A stretch of DNA of 50,138 nucleotides from Candidatus Bipolaricaulota bacterium (GTDB lineage: Bacteria; Bipolaricaulota; Bipolaricaulia; M55B111). The translations under genes and the position numbers were made by a program. The stretch covers positions 1 through 50,138 of the forward strand of contig JAGXLB010000004.1 in assembly GCA_018334915.1 (NCBI GenBank). The letters run 5' to 3'. Below are positions 24,806 through 32,781 of the stretch, piece by piece. The first letter of the stretch is position 1. Each line of letters starts with the position of its first letter. The notes below the pieces were generated by a model. The model saw only the letters and a list, made by a program, of their open reading frames with translations, was not told the DNA's origin and made no database searches.

Positions 24806-26164
24806 TTATTCTTCTTCTGAAATGGGTTCGTAGTCGGTCTTGATAGGCGGATCAATATACTCTCTTGGTACTTTAGTCATCCTATCGCCAATTATTAGAC
24901 CCACGGTATCGCTACTTCCGATATCGTCTTCGGCGGAATCGACTACAGCCCTGGCGATGTACATAGGTCTTACGCCCTGATGGTCTTCGGGTCTGATAAT
25001 CGTTGCACCAATAGGCGTTTCCAGTTCCATACCTTCCCAGGCCTTGATCAAGCCTTCCGGGTTGGAGACTGACCCGCGCCTGAGACCTTCCACGATGAAC
25101 TGGGCAGAAGCGAACGCCTGACCGTGCCAGAGTTCAGGTACACTTGCCTTGGAAAGCTTATCGAACATGTCCCCTTCCTCCTGAGAATAGGCCGCAGCGA
25201 AGGCATCTGGTCGGATATCGTTCTCCTGCATCGTTTCTACCAGGAAATCGTATTCAGGTCCGGAGTTCACGTCGTAGGCAAAGTAACAGAAACCCTCGGC
25301 TCCTTCGTATAGCCCCCCGGAAAGGAGGTTGACCCTGTTCATTGTAAACAGGTCTATTACGGAACCTACCGCTTTGTCCATCATTTCCATATTGTTGATT
25401 CCTTTATATAGAGGGGCAAATCCGCTACCAGCCCAGACTATATATAGGATATCAGGATCCTTGTTTTTGATCCTTTGAAGGTAAGGCTTGAAGTTTTTTG
25501 TATCGGGTGGTGCAAACTCCGTTGCCACGGATTCTACACCGTAGTCTTCAAATGCTTTCTTTGCTGTTTCAACGCCGTTTTGACCGAACGTCTGGTCGAT
25601 ACTCAGATATGCAACGGTATCGACGTCCTGTTCTTCCGAGTAGTAATAAGCGGAAGTCTTGGCGTCGTGCCAGTTACTCCGTCCAACGCGGAAGATGTAT
25701 TTATTGAATTTGGGTTTCTGGGTTAGGTCCGCGGAAGCCGCAGGGGCCATAAAGAATGGGGTTTCGTAAGTTTCGGCAATTCTTTGAATAGACGTTGCCA
25801 CCGGGCTATGGGAAGTACCAAACAATAAATCCGCGTTCCAGCTGGTAATTGCCTGGCGAGCTTTCGAAACTCCCACTTGCGGGGTTCCTTCCGTATCAAA
25901 TATTCTAATATTGATGTTCGTCCCGTTATCCATTTCATAGGGTCCTTCCCAATCCGGCGAGTCAGTCGCGTACTGGAGCCCTATCTTAAACCCCTGGATG
26001 GCCCATGTACCGTAAAAGTAAAGGCCCTTTTGAGGTCGAGGTTGAAGTACTGCTATTTTGACATCGTCATTTTGTGCTGTAGCTATCGGGGAGATACCAG
26101 CCAAAAGCACCGAAGTAACCAAAAGAACAACTGCAGTGAAAGCTAAATTTCTTTTAGCGTTCAT
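24806..26164 (-). CDS. livK: LIV-type ABC transporter substrate-binding protein
   Basis: The 452-residue protein has a signal peptide (LAFTAVVLLVTSVLLAGISPIATAQ shortened: VVLLVTSVLLAG then ATAQ), no lipobox Cys, and a type I periplasmic-binding fold: KIAVLQPRPQKG, LLFGTSHSPVATSIQRIAE, TPFFMAPAASADLT, YLSIDQTFGQNG and DILYIVWAGSGF. It is longer than E. coli LivJ/LivK (about 345 mature residues). This subfamily often binds carboxylates, amides or aromatic acids, so leucine is not assured. It lies between an acyl-CoA ligase gene and livG, all on the same strand. Confidence 0.88.
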   Translation of the reverse strand: MNAKRNLAFTAVVLLVTSVLLAGISPIATAQNDDVKIAVLQPRPQKGLYFYGTWAIQGFKIGLQYATDSPDWEGPYEMDNGTNINIRIFDTEGTPQVGVSKARQAITSWNADLLFGTSHSPVATSIQRIAETYETPFFMAPAASADLTQKPKFNKYIFRVGRSNWHDAKTSAYYYSEEQDVDTVAYLSIDQTFGQNGVETAKKAFEDYGVESVATEFAPPDTKNFKPYLQRIKNKDPDILYIVWAGSGFAPLYKGINNMEMMDKAVGSVIDLFTMNRVNLLSGGLYEGAEGFCYFAYDVNSGPEYDFLVETMQENDIRPDAFAAAYSQEEGDMFDKLSKASVPELWHGQAFASAQFIVEGLRRGSVSNPEGLIKAWEGMELETPIGATIIRPEDHQGVRPMYIARAVVDSAEDDIGSSDTVGLIIGDRMTKVPREYIDPPIKTDYEPISEEE

Positions 26165-26318
26165 GGCACTACCTCCTGTTTTGTTGAGACATTAAAATGA
26201 AAAATTACCTTGAAGTCTTATATATTACCACTAAACACCTCAGTTTTCACTTACTGAAATACCACCCCCCACTGTCCCCTAAGAATTTTAACTTAATCTG
26301 TCGGGTTCATTACTCCTA

Positions 26319-27836
26319 TCAATCCTTCTCTCTTCCGAACTTTTTTTCGACTCTGTCTCTTTCCAGCTTCCCGTAAGAATTTCTGGGGAGTTTTTCAGCC
26401 CTTTCAAAGGATTTGGGCACTTTATAGCTCGCAATTTGGTTCTCACAGTACTCTTCTAATTCCTCTTCGTCAACCTGTGAACCTTCGCTCGGAACGATTA
26501 TTGCGTGTCCCACTTCTCCCCATGTTTCATCCGGAACGCCAATCAGAGCTGCGTCAGCGACATCCGGATGCTCTTTTAACACTCTTTCAACCTCTGCGAG
26601 GTAAATATTTTCACCACCGGAAATTATCATATCTTTCTTCCGGCCCTCGATGTAAAAGTAACCCTCTTCGTCCATTCTGGCGAGGTCACCTGTATGAAAC
26701 CAGTCGTCAGTAAACGCTTCCTCAGTTTCTTCCGGTTTCTTCCAGTATCCTGAAAAAACGTGAGGACCGGCAAGTAACAATTCGCCGATCTCTCCAGGGC
26801 TAACCTCGTCACCTTGATCGTCGGCTATTCTGGCGTTTTCGTGAATGACTGGTTTTCCAACGGAACCTTCTTTCTGAAGGGATTCAGCCGCTGTTTCCGA
26901 AAAGCAATTATTCCCTACTTCCGTCAAACCGTAGCCCTCCTTGAATACCAGACCCCTTTCTCTATAAGTTTCTTTTACCGATTCCGGGGCAGGGGCTCCT
27001 CCCGATATCAGGAACCGGATTGAACTAAGGTCAGCTCGGGAAAATAAGTCAGTTTCACTCATCATTTGAAACATTACTGGAACCATAAATACCACAGTGG
27101 CGGACTCTCGCTCTACCATTCGAAGCGTATCTTCCGGGTCGAATTCCTTCGTAACCACAACTCTTCCACCGACATGATAAAGCGGTGTGAGAACTGTATT
27201 CAAACCACCTGTGTGAAACTGGGGGGTCACCACGGGAGCTATATCGTCCTCAGTTAAGCCCCAGGACGTCACCGTATTGACTGAATTCCATAAAATCATC
27301 CTATGGGGTAGCATTGCCCCCTTTGGCCTTCCGGTTGTGCCGGAAGTATAGAGTATTGCGTGAGGTTCTTCCTTTTTTACGGGAGTACTAGGTTCAGGCC
27401 GCTCGGCGGAGGCGGTCTCAAGTGCTTTCTCGTACTCGGAGAGGTGTATCCAGTTTGCGTCAGTGTAACTTCCCTTTAATTCCTCCGTGTGCTCGCTGCA
27501 TTCGTCATCGTAAAGAACTATTTCCGGTTCACAATCCCCCAGGATATACTCCAGTTCGGGCTCGGCAAGTCGCCAGTTTAGCGGTGCCAGAATCGCTCCT
27601 ATTTTACCCAGGCCAAAGTAGAGATCGGAGTAATGTACTCCGTTAAGAGCCAGTACAGAGACCCGATCACCCTTCTGGATCCCGTGCTCCTCGCGAAAGC
27701 AGTTAGCCGCTTTGTTGGCTCGCCTGTTCAACTCGTCGTAACGCAGGCGTTTCCCCTGGTCCCAGTCTACCCAACCCACCTTATTTGGTGTAAGGTTGGC
27801 TCTCCTCTCAAGTATCTGTCCTACGTCTGGCTCCAT
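26319..27836 (-). CDS. AMP-forming acyl-CoA ligase (fatty or aromatic acid)
   Basis: The 505-residue ANL-family enzyme activates a carboxylic acid with ATP and CoA. It has [18 protein letters not shown] (P-loop), GYGLTEVGNN, DDWFHTGDLARMDEEGYF, IEGRKKDMIISGGENIYLAEVE and the terminal catalytic Lys in LPRNSYGKLERD. It is of the class of medium-chain acyl-CoA and long-chain-fatty-acid ligases, and the substrate is not readable from sequence. The ATG is three bases after the upstream hydrolase stop, with GGTGATAT as ribosome site. It precedes livK by about 150 bases, so uptake and activation may be linked. Confidence 0.9.
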   Translation of the reverse strand: MEPDVGQILERRANLTPNKVGWVDWDQGKRLRYDELNRRANKAANCFREEHGIQKGDRVSVLALNGVHYSDLYFGLGKIGAILAPLNWRLAEPELEYILGDCEPEIVLYDDECSEHTEELKGSYTDANWIHLSEYEKALETASAERPEPSTPVKKEEPHAILYTSGTTGRPKGAMLPHRMILWNSVNTVTSWGLTEDDIAPVVTPQFHTGGLNTVLTPLYHVGGRVVVTKEFDPEDTLRMVERESATVVFMVPVMFQMMSETDLFSRADLSSIRFLISGGAPAPESVKETYRERGLVFKEGYGLTEVGNNCFSETAAESLQKEGSVGKPVIHENARIADDQGDEVSPGEIGELLLAGPHVFSGYWKKPEETEEAFTDDWFHTGDLARMDEEGYFYIEGRKKDMIISGGENIYLAEVERVLKEHPDVADAALIGVPDETWGEVGHAIIVPSEGSQVDEEELEEYCENQIASYKVPKSFERAEKLPRNSYGKLERDRVEKKFGREKD

Positions 27837-27838
27837 GG

Positions 27839-28630
27839 TTATATCACCTCATCCAGAAAATCCAGAACTTGGTTACAGAAAACGTCGGCACGTTCTATGG
27901 CAGATGCGTGCCCTGCATCTTCAATAATTTTCAACCGCCCATCTGGAATTCTAGACGCCATGTAACGCGAGTACTCAGGTGGAGTGAGTATATCCTTTTC
28001 CCCAACGACAATCAGGGCAGGAGCAGTTATATTTTCTATTGGTTCCGGAAGTTCAAGTATTTTTGCGCCCTCAATGAGGTTTTCCGTGGCTTCTTGCGGA
28101 GCCTCGTGAGCTGCCTCTTTAAATTGTTCAAAGAGCTCCTGATTGTTCTCCAGAAAGGTCCCCCCCCAGACGTAAGGAGTGGCTACCAGAAATCTTAGTT
28201 CAGGACTCACTCTCGCTGCTTCAAGCCACGCATCTATTTTAGCTTCAAGGATTGCATCAACGTAGGCATATGAATCAGCTAAAACCAGGGAGTTGACCAG
28301 GTGGGGATGTTCTAGAGCAAACGGCAAAAGCTCCGTGCCGCCATTAGATAACCCCAGGAAGTTCCCCTGCGATATACATAGCTCTTCCAGGAGAGCCGCG
28401 AGATCTTCTGCATGTTGGTTGACCGAATAAGGTCCTTCCGGTTTGTCGCTTTTACCCTGACCTCTCGAATCGAAGAGTAGAACCTGGTAATCGTCTTCGA
28501 AATAAGGAACGTGCTGAGCCCAGCTCTCTGTGTCAGTTAGCAATCCGTTTACCATTACCACCGTCTCTGCCTCAGGATCGCCTCTGAGTTCGTAATGGAG
28601 GTCTATTCCGTTTACGTGAGCTTTAGCCAT
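27839..28630 (-). CDS. Alpha/beta hydrolase
   Basis: The 263-residue protein has the alpha/beta hydrolase layout: VVMVNGLLTD (oxyanion loop), LFDSRGQGKS, nucleophile elbow GLSNGG, acid VGEKDILTP and catalytic His DAGHAS. Relatives include enol-lactone hydrolases, esterases and haloperoxidase-like enzymes, so the substrate is open. It resembles the next gene upstream throughout, so the two look like a tandem duplication. The ATG at 28628-28630 overlaps the upstream stop by eight bases. A GTG at 28637-28639 is an alternative. Confidence 0.85.
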   Translation of the reverse strand: MAKAHVNGIDLHYELRGDPEAETVVMVNGLLTDTESWAQHVPYFEDDYQVLLFDSRGQGKSDKPEGPYSVNQHAEDLAALLEELCISQGNFLGLSNGGTELLPFALEHPHLVNSLVLADSYAYVDAILEAKIDAWLEAARVSPELRFLVATPYVWGGTFLENNQELFEQFKEAAHEAPQEATENLIEGAKILELPEPIENITAPALIVVGEKDILTPPEYSRYMASRIPDGRLKIIEDAGHASAIERADVFCNQVLDFLDEVI

Positions 28631-29423
28631 TACTATCACTTATAAAATCGGTTACCAGAGAGTTTAATACTTCCGGTTTTTCGATATGAATAAGATGGGC
28701 TGCACCTTCAACCACCTCTAACCGGGAATTGGGTATTCCTTCGTTTAGCTGCTCGGCAAATTGGCCTGGAACTACTCTATCTTCCTCGCCGGATACTATC
28801 AGGGTATCGGTTTCAATTTCCCCGAGTCGGTCACTTAAGTCAAATTCTGAAGCAGCCTGAAATTGCCGCTGGTACGCTTCTTCCGGTTGAGCGTCCTCAA
28901 CCCTCATATCGACTAATTTCTCTACGGTCTCCTCATCCTCGAAAAAATCTTCTGAGACTGAATACCGGTACCCCTTACGGTAAATTTCTCTCTCGCTCAG
29001 ACCCTCGACGTCCAGAATTTCTTCCCATAGGTCGCCGGTGGCGGCCAGGTACTTGGGCCCACCTGCATGAGTAGAAACCAGAATCAGTTTTTCTACAAGA
29101 TCCGGCCATCCAAGTGCAAGATGCTGAGCAATATACCCCCCCATGGACAAACCCAAAACGTTAACCTGGTTCAGGTTTAACTCATCTATTAAACCCTTAA
29201 CGTCTCGAGCCATGTCTTCCATCTCGTATTCCCGATCGACGATCTCTGATTTTCCTACGTCCCTATTGTCAAACAGAACCAGCTCAAAGTCCTCTTTCAG
29301 TTCCGGAACCTGGTTGAACCAAAACCGGGACGAGTAGCCCAACCCCTGAATCATAACTAACGGGGGGCCCTCTCCCTTAACTTCGTAATACAGATCTACT
29401 CCATTAATGGTCTTTTTTGGCAT
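28623..29423 (-). CDS. Alpha/beta hydrolase
   Basis: The 266-residue protein starts MPKKTINGVDLYYEVKGEG. The ATG is at 29421-29423 with GGAGGT upstream. The TTG at 29436-29438 is less likely. It has VMIQGLGYSS, LFDNRDVGKS, GLSMGG with the nucleophile Ser, SGEEDRVVP with the acid and GAAHLI with the His. The class is that of 3-oxoadipate enol-lactonase and similar hydrolases. Four bases separate the SDR stop from the TTG alternative. It may open a lactone or thioester produced in the pathway. Confidence 0.85.
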   Translation of the reverse strand: MPKKTINGVDLYYEVKGEGPPLVMIQGLGYSSRFWFNQVPELKEDFELVLFDNRDVGKSEIVDREYEMEDMARDVKGLIDELNLNQVNVLGLSMGGYIAQHLALGWPDLVEKLILVSTHAGGPKYLAATGDLWEEILDVEGLSEREIYRKGYRYSVSEDFFEDEETVEKLVDMRVEDAQPEEAYQRQFQAASEFDLSDRLGEIETDTLIVSGEEDRVVPGQFAEQLNEGIPNSRLEVVEGAAHLIHIEKPEVLNSLVTDFISDSNG

Positions 29424-29441
29424 TCTAACCACCTCCAATTG

Positions 29442-30182
29442 TCAGATTACCAGCCCTCCGTCGACATTAAAAACGGAACCGTTGATGTAACTTGCATCAT
29501 CCGAAGCAAGAAATAGATAGGTTTTTGCTACTTCTTCTGGCTTTCCGAGTCTGCCCAGAGGTGTCCGATCTTCAATGTTTTTGATTACCTTTTCCGGTAC
29601 TCCTTCTGCCATACTGGTCTGAATAAAACCAGGAGCTACGGCGTTGACATTGACGTTTTTCGGGCCTAATTCTCTCGCCCAGACCTTTGTCATTGCAATC
29701 AATCCGGCCTTGCTTGCCGCGTAGTTCGTCTGACCGTAGTTTCCGTATAGACCTACAATTGAACTGGCATTTATAATCTTACCGTTCTCCCTTTCCACCA
29801 TTCCCGGCGCCACGGCCTGAGTGCAATTAAATGCTCCTTTGAGGTTTACGTCAATAACCTGGTCCCATTGTTCTTCCGTCATGTCGAGCAACTTTGCGTC
29901 CTGGGTAATTCCAGCGTTGTTAATCAGAACTTCAATGGGGCCGAAGTGGTTTTCGATCTCTTCAACAGTTTTATCCACCCGTTGCCTATCCGATATATCC
30001 AGCTCGAAGAATTCTGCTTCCCCCTCGGCCTCAGCGAGATCCTTCTCAACTTTTTTGCCTTCTTCATCATCCAGGTCACATATAGCTACTCTGGCACCCT
30101 CCTGGACGAAAGTTTCCGAAACTAGTCGACCAATTCCGTTAGCTCCTCCCGTAATCATCGAAACTTTGCCATCTAATTTCAT
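29442..30182 (-). CDS. Short-chain dehydrogenase, FabG/PhaB type
   Basis: The 246-residue SDR has TGGANGIG (nucleotide loop), D-L-D after strand 2 (CDLDDEE, an Asp that favours NAD(H)), NNAG, and the catalytic Ser-Tyr-Lys (NASSIVGLYGNYGQTNYAASK given by its ends: NASSIVG and YAASK). The C-terminus INGSVFNVDGGLVI is typical of 3-oxoacyl-ACP or acetoacetyl-CoA reductases. In an acyl-CoA operon it probably interconverts 3-hydroxyacyl and 3-oxoacyl thioesters. AAGGAGGTAAAA lies before the ATG. Confidence 0.9.
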   Translation of the reverse strand: MKLDGKVSMITGGANGIGRLVSETFVQEGARVAICDLDDEEGKKVEKDLAEAEGEAEFFELDISDRQRVDKTVEEIENHFGPIEVLINNAGITQDAKLLDMTEEQWDQVIDVNLKGAFNCTQAVAPGMVERENGKIINASSIVGLYGNYGQTNYAASKAGLIAMTKVWARELGPKNVNVNAVAPGFIQTSMAEGVPEKVIKNIEDRTPLGRLGKPEEVAKTYLFLASDDASYINGSVFNVDGGLVI

Positions 30183-30192
30183 TTTTACCTCC

Positions 30193-31239
30193 TTATATCC
30201 ACCTAAATAAGCTGACTGACATCACGAAGCCGGCTCCGGAAGTACAAAACGCGACAAGATCGCCGGACTCAATTTTTTCCTCCTCCAGTGCATCATGTAA
30301 AGCCATCAGGACGGAAGCTGAACCAGCGTAGCCAAATTTATCCATTACAAGATGCGTTTGAGAAAGGTCAAGATTGAGCCTTTCCATTGTTTCTTCTATA
30401 GTGGATTTATCTATTTGATTAAACAATATGCTATCTAAGTCCTTTACCTCGGCATTTACCTTGTCCATTGTTCCCTCAACTAGTTCCGGCCATCGGCTTT
30501 CGTTAAAATCCGGGGGTACGTGATGTTCGTTCTCGTGGAATCGTAAGTGGTGTTCCCCTTTCTCAATCATCTCCTTATCCAGGGGTTTAGCTGTCCCCAG
30601 ATAAATTCCGTAGGCATCCCAGAATTCACCCTCAGTCAGAGTATTGGAGGCTAAGTAACCAGGTTGCTGCGAACTTGAAAGGACTACCGCTCCGCCCCCA
30701 TCTGAGAATAGCATACCCAGGACCTTTGAGGCAGAATTAGAGTAATCGTCCCAGTCAAGCCATTTAGTCATACCGTATGCACCGGCGACCAGCACGTTCT
30801 CTATCTCCGGGTCGAGAGTGATGTATTGTGAACCAATAGCCAGACCCATGGTCTCGTCAGTACAGGCAGCGTTAATATCAAAAGACCCGGCGTTTTCGGC
30901 ACCTAGCTTATGCTGAAGGATTGCTGACGTTGGAGGGGTTACGTAATCGGGTGTATCGGTCGCTAATATAATTAGATCCAGATCCTCCGGGGATAACCCG
31001 GCTTCATCTAAAGCCTGAGAAGAAGCCTCTGCTGCCAGATCAGAGGTGCTTTCTTCAGGATCTGCTTTGAAACGTACATCGATACCTTTCTCTTCGAGAT
31101 AATCCTCTACGTCGTAATTCATCCTTTGGCCAAGTTCTCGGTTAGTAATCTTGTTCTCCGGCAGGTACATTCCCGTACCGGATATTTTTGCCGCGCTAAT
31201 ATTATCAGTAGGAAGACTCAAATCCTGCAGTTCTTTCAT
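30193..31239 (-). CDS. KAS III-like thiolase-fold protein with altered catalytic triad
   Basis: The 348-residue protein aligns over its whole length with FabH: ISGTGMYLPENKITNREL, DINAACTDETMGL with the nucleophile Cys126, LFSDGGGAVVL and the C-terminal SGAGFVMSVSLFRW. The other two triad residues are lost: the HQAN site of FabH reads N274-Q-I-D, and the G-N-T-S-A-A-S site reads G303-Y-A-G-S-A-S. Cys alone remains. It may be a non-condensing acyltransferase or a different thiolase-fold enzyme. It sits between thiolase and the SDR, 11 bases from the latter, with GGAGGTATAG as ribosome site. Confidence 0.82.
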   Translation of the reverse strand: MKELQDLSLPTDNISAAKISGTGMYLPENKITNRELGQRMNYDVEDYLEEKGIDVRFKADPEESTSDLAAEASSQALDEAGLSPEDLDLIILATDTPDYVTPPTSAILQHKLGAENAGSFDINAACTDETMGLAIGSQYITLDPEIENVLVAGAYGMTKWLDWDDYSNSASKVLGMLFSDGGGAVVLSSSQQPGYLASNTLTEGEFWDAYGIYLGTAKPLDKEMIEKGEHHLRFHENEHHVPPDFNESRWPELVEGTMDKVNAEVKDLDSILFNQIDKSTIEETMERLNLDLSQTHLVMDKFGYAGSASVLMALHDALEEEKIESGDLVAFCTSGAGFVMSVSLFRWI

Positions 31240-31298
31240 CTATACCTCCATTATAAAAGTTATCAACTTGGTTACTGGAACTTTCTGGGTTTAGCCAA

Positions 31299-32618
31299 CT
31301 AGTCCCTTTCTATCAACATTGCAAATCCCTGACCACCGCCGATACACAAAGTGGCCAACCCCAGGTCTCTTTTTTGCCGCTTTAATTCGTGAACTAAAGT
31401 AACTACTAACCGAGCGCCGGTTGCTCCGACTGGGTGTCCCAGCGATATCCCTGAGCCGTGGGGATTGATCTTGCCCGATCCTGATTGAGTAAACTCCTGA
31501 CTCTCACCGTAACGTGGAAGACCGAGTTCCTTGAGCACAGCAAGCGTCTGTGATGCAAAGGCTTCATTGAGTTCAACCACGTCCACTTCTTCCAGAGAGA
31601 AATCGTAATTGTGACGAAGCCTATTTACCGCGGCTATGGGTCCCAGTCCCATCATTCTTGGCTCCACAGCGCCGGGAGCCCAGGATTTGATGGAAGCCAG
31701 AACTTCTAGATCCAGCTTTTGAGCCAATTCTCTGGAGGTTACAAGTACGGTAGCTGCACCATCATTAATTCCCGAGGAATTACCGGCAGTTACTGTACCT
31801 TCCTGCTGAAATGCCGGAGGTAAGTCACTCATCGTTTCCACGCTCGTTTCCCTTGGCCCCTCATCCGTTGTAAAGAATTCTTCCTGGCCGGGAACCTCTA
31901 CTGGAACTATCTCGTCCTCAAAAACACCTTCTTCTAACGCCCTCAATGCCCGATGATGACTCTCTGCTCCCAGTTCATCCTGAGAGCGGCGGGATATGTC
32001 AAAGGCCTCAGCTATATTTTCTGCCGTGTTTCCCATATGGTAGTCGTGGAATATCTCATAAAGTCCATCATGAACCATTAAATCCTTTATCTCCCCTGAA
32101 CCGCCAGGATTCATTCGATAACCCCATCTGGCATCAGGAAGTACGTAAGGGGCAGCACTCATGTTTTCCATGCCCCCGGCGATGATTGCATCGGCCTTAC
32201 CCGTACTTATTTTCTCAGCCGCTAAAGCTATAGTTTTTAACCCGGAACCACAAACCTTATTCACGGTATGTGCCGGTATTTCTCTCGGTATTCCGCCCCG
32301 AATTGCCGCCTGCCTGGCAGTATTCATTCCCTGGCCACCCTGAAGTACGTTGCCCATAATGGTCTCATAAATTGGTATTCCCTTACTGTCTTTATCCCAG
32401 TTAGAATATTGCCTTTCCAGGTCAGTCAGATCTTCATCTCGCGAGACACTGGGCCGGCTAGCTTTTACCCAAGACGGGATCTCGGGGCGTAGATTTGCTT
32501 TATTAAGTAACTCTTCTATAACTACGCTCCCAAGATCAGAAACTTTTATGTCTTTAAGAGACCCCCCGAAAGTTCCAATTGGTGTTCTAGTTGCAGATAC
32601 AATTACCGGATCTTTCAT
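31299..32618 (-). CDS. Acetyl-CoA acetyltransferase (thiolase) with N-terminal insertion
   Basis: The 439-residue thiolase has VSATRTPIGTFGG, HTVNKVCGSGLKT with nucleophile Cys123, GGMENMSAAPY, ELNEAFASQ, HGSGISLGHPVGATG and CIGGGQG, so all catalytic residues are present. It is about 45 longer than usual: an insert of roughly 35 residues (about 46-82, ASRPSVSRDEDLTDLERQ and following) precedes the MGNVLQ motif, and a smaller one lies before the HGSGI motif. It could cleave 3-oxoacyl-CoA or condense acetyl-CoA. The ATG at 32616-32618 has GAGGGG upstream. The in-frame TTG at 32634-32636 is less likely. Confidence 0.92.
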   Translation of the reverse strand: MKDPVIVSATRTPIGTFGGSLKDIKVSDLGSVVIEELLNKANLRPEIPSWVKASRPSVSRDEDLTDLERQYSNWDKDSKGIPIYETIMGNVLQGGQGMNTARQAAIRGGIPREIPAHTVNKVCGSGLKTIALAAEKISTGKADAIIAGGMENMSAAPYVLPDARWGYRMNPGGSGEIKDLMVHDGLYEIFHDYHMGNTAENIAEAFDISRRSQDELGAESHHRALRALEEGVFEDEIVPVEVPGQEEFFTTDEGPRETSVETMSDLPPAFQQEGTVTAGNSSGINDGAATVLVTSRELAQKLDLEVLASIKSWAPGAVEPRMMGLGPIAAVNRLRHNYDFSLEEVDVVELNEAFASQTLAVLKELGLPRYGESQEFTQSGSGKINPHGSGISLGHPVGATGARLVVTLVHELKRQKRDLGLATLCIGGGQGFAMLIERD

Positions 32619-32656
32619 AATTACATTACCCCTCAAATCTGTGTTTTGGTTTAAAT

Positions 32657-32684
32657 AGTATAAAAATATTTATACCTGAATCAA
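32657..32684 (-). promoter_or_regulatory. Promoter of the thiolase operon with overlapping palindrome
   Basis: On the minus strand TTGATT (32679-32684) and TATACT (32657-32662) are 16 bases apart. A palindrome with 7-bp arms, GTATAAA (32658-32664) and TTTATAC (32669-32675), covers the spacer and -10 box. The predicted mRNA start is about 32 bases before the ATG. The palindrome is a likely operator, and the double TetR protein next door is the natural candidate repressor. Confidence 0.55.
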
Positions 32685-32781
32685 CTCTCATTTTACTGTG
32701 ACATACTAACATGAATTTATCCCGGTGTCAAATATGCCCAAATTCTTTTGTTTAGCAGGTAAGCCCTCAGGGGAATCCTCG

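Noticed and set aside
28157-28164. Frameshift at a run of eight C in the hydrolase gene
   Set aside because: The frame is intact on both sides and the conserved blocks before and after are collinear.
32755-32775. Further copy of the dispersed repeat (AGCAGGTAAGCCCTCAGG)
   Set aside because: Only the CAGGTAAG core is shared. The same 8-mer also occurs inside coding sequence near 37215, so it is not enough.
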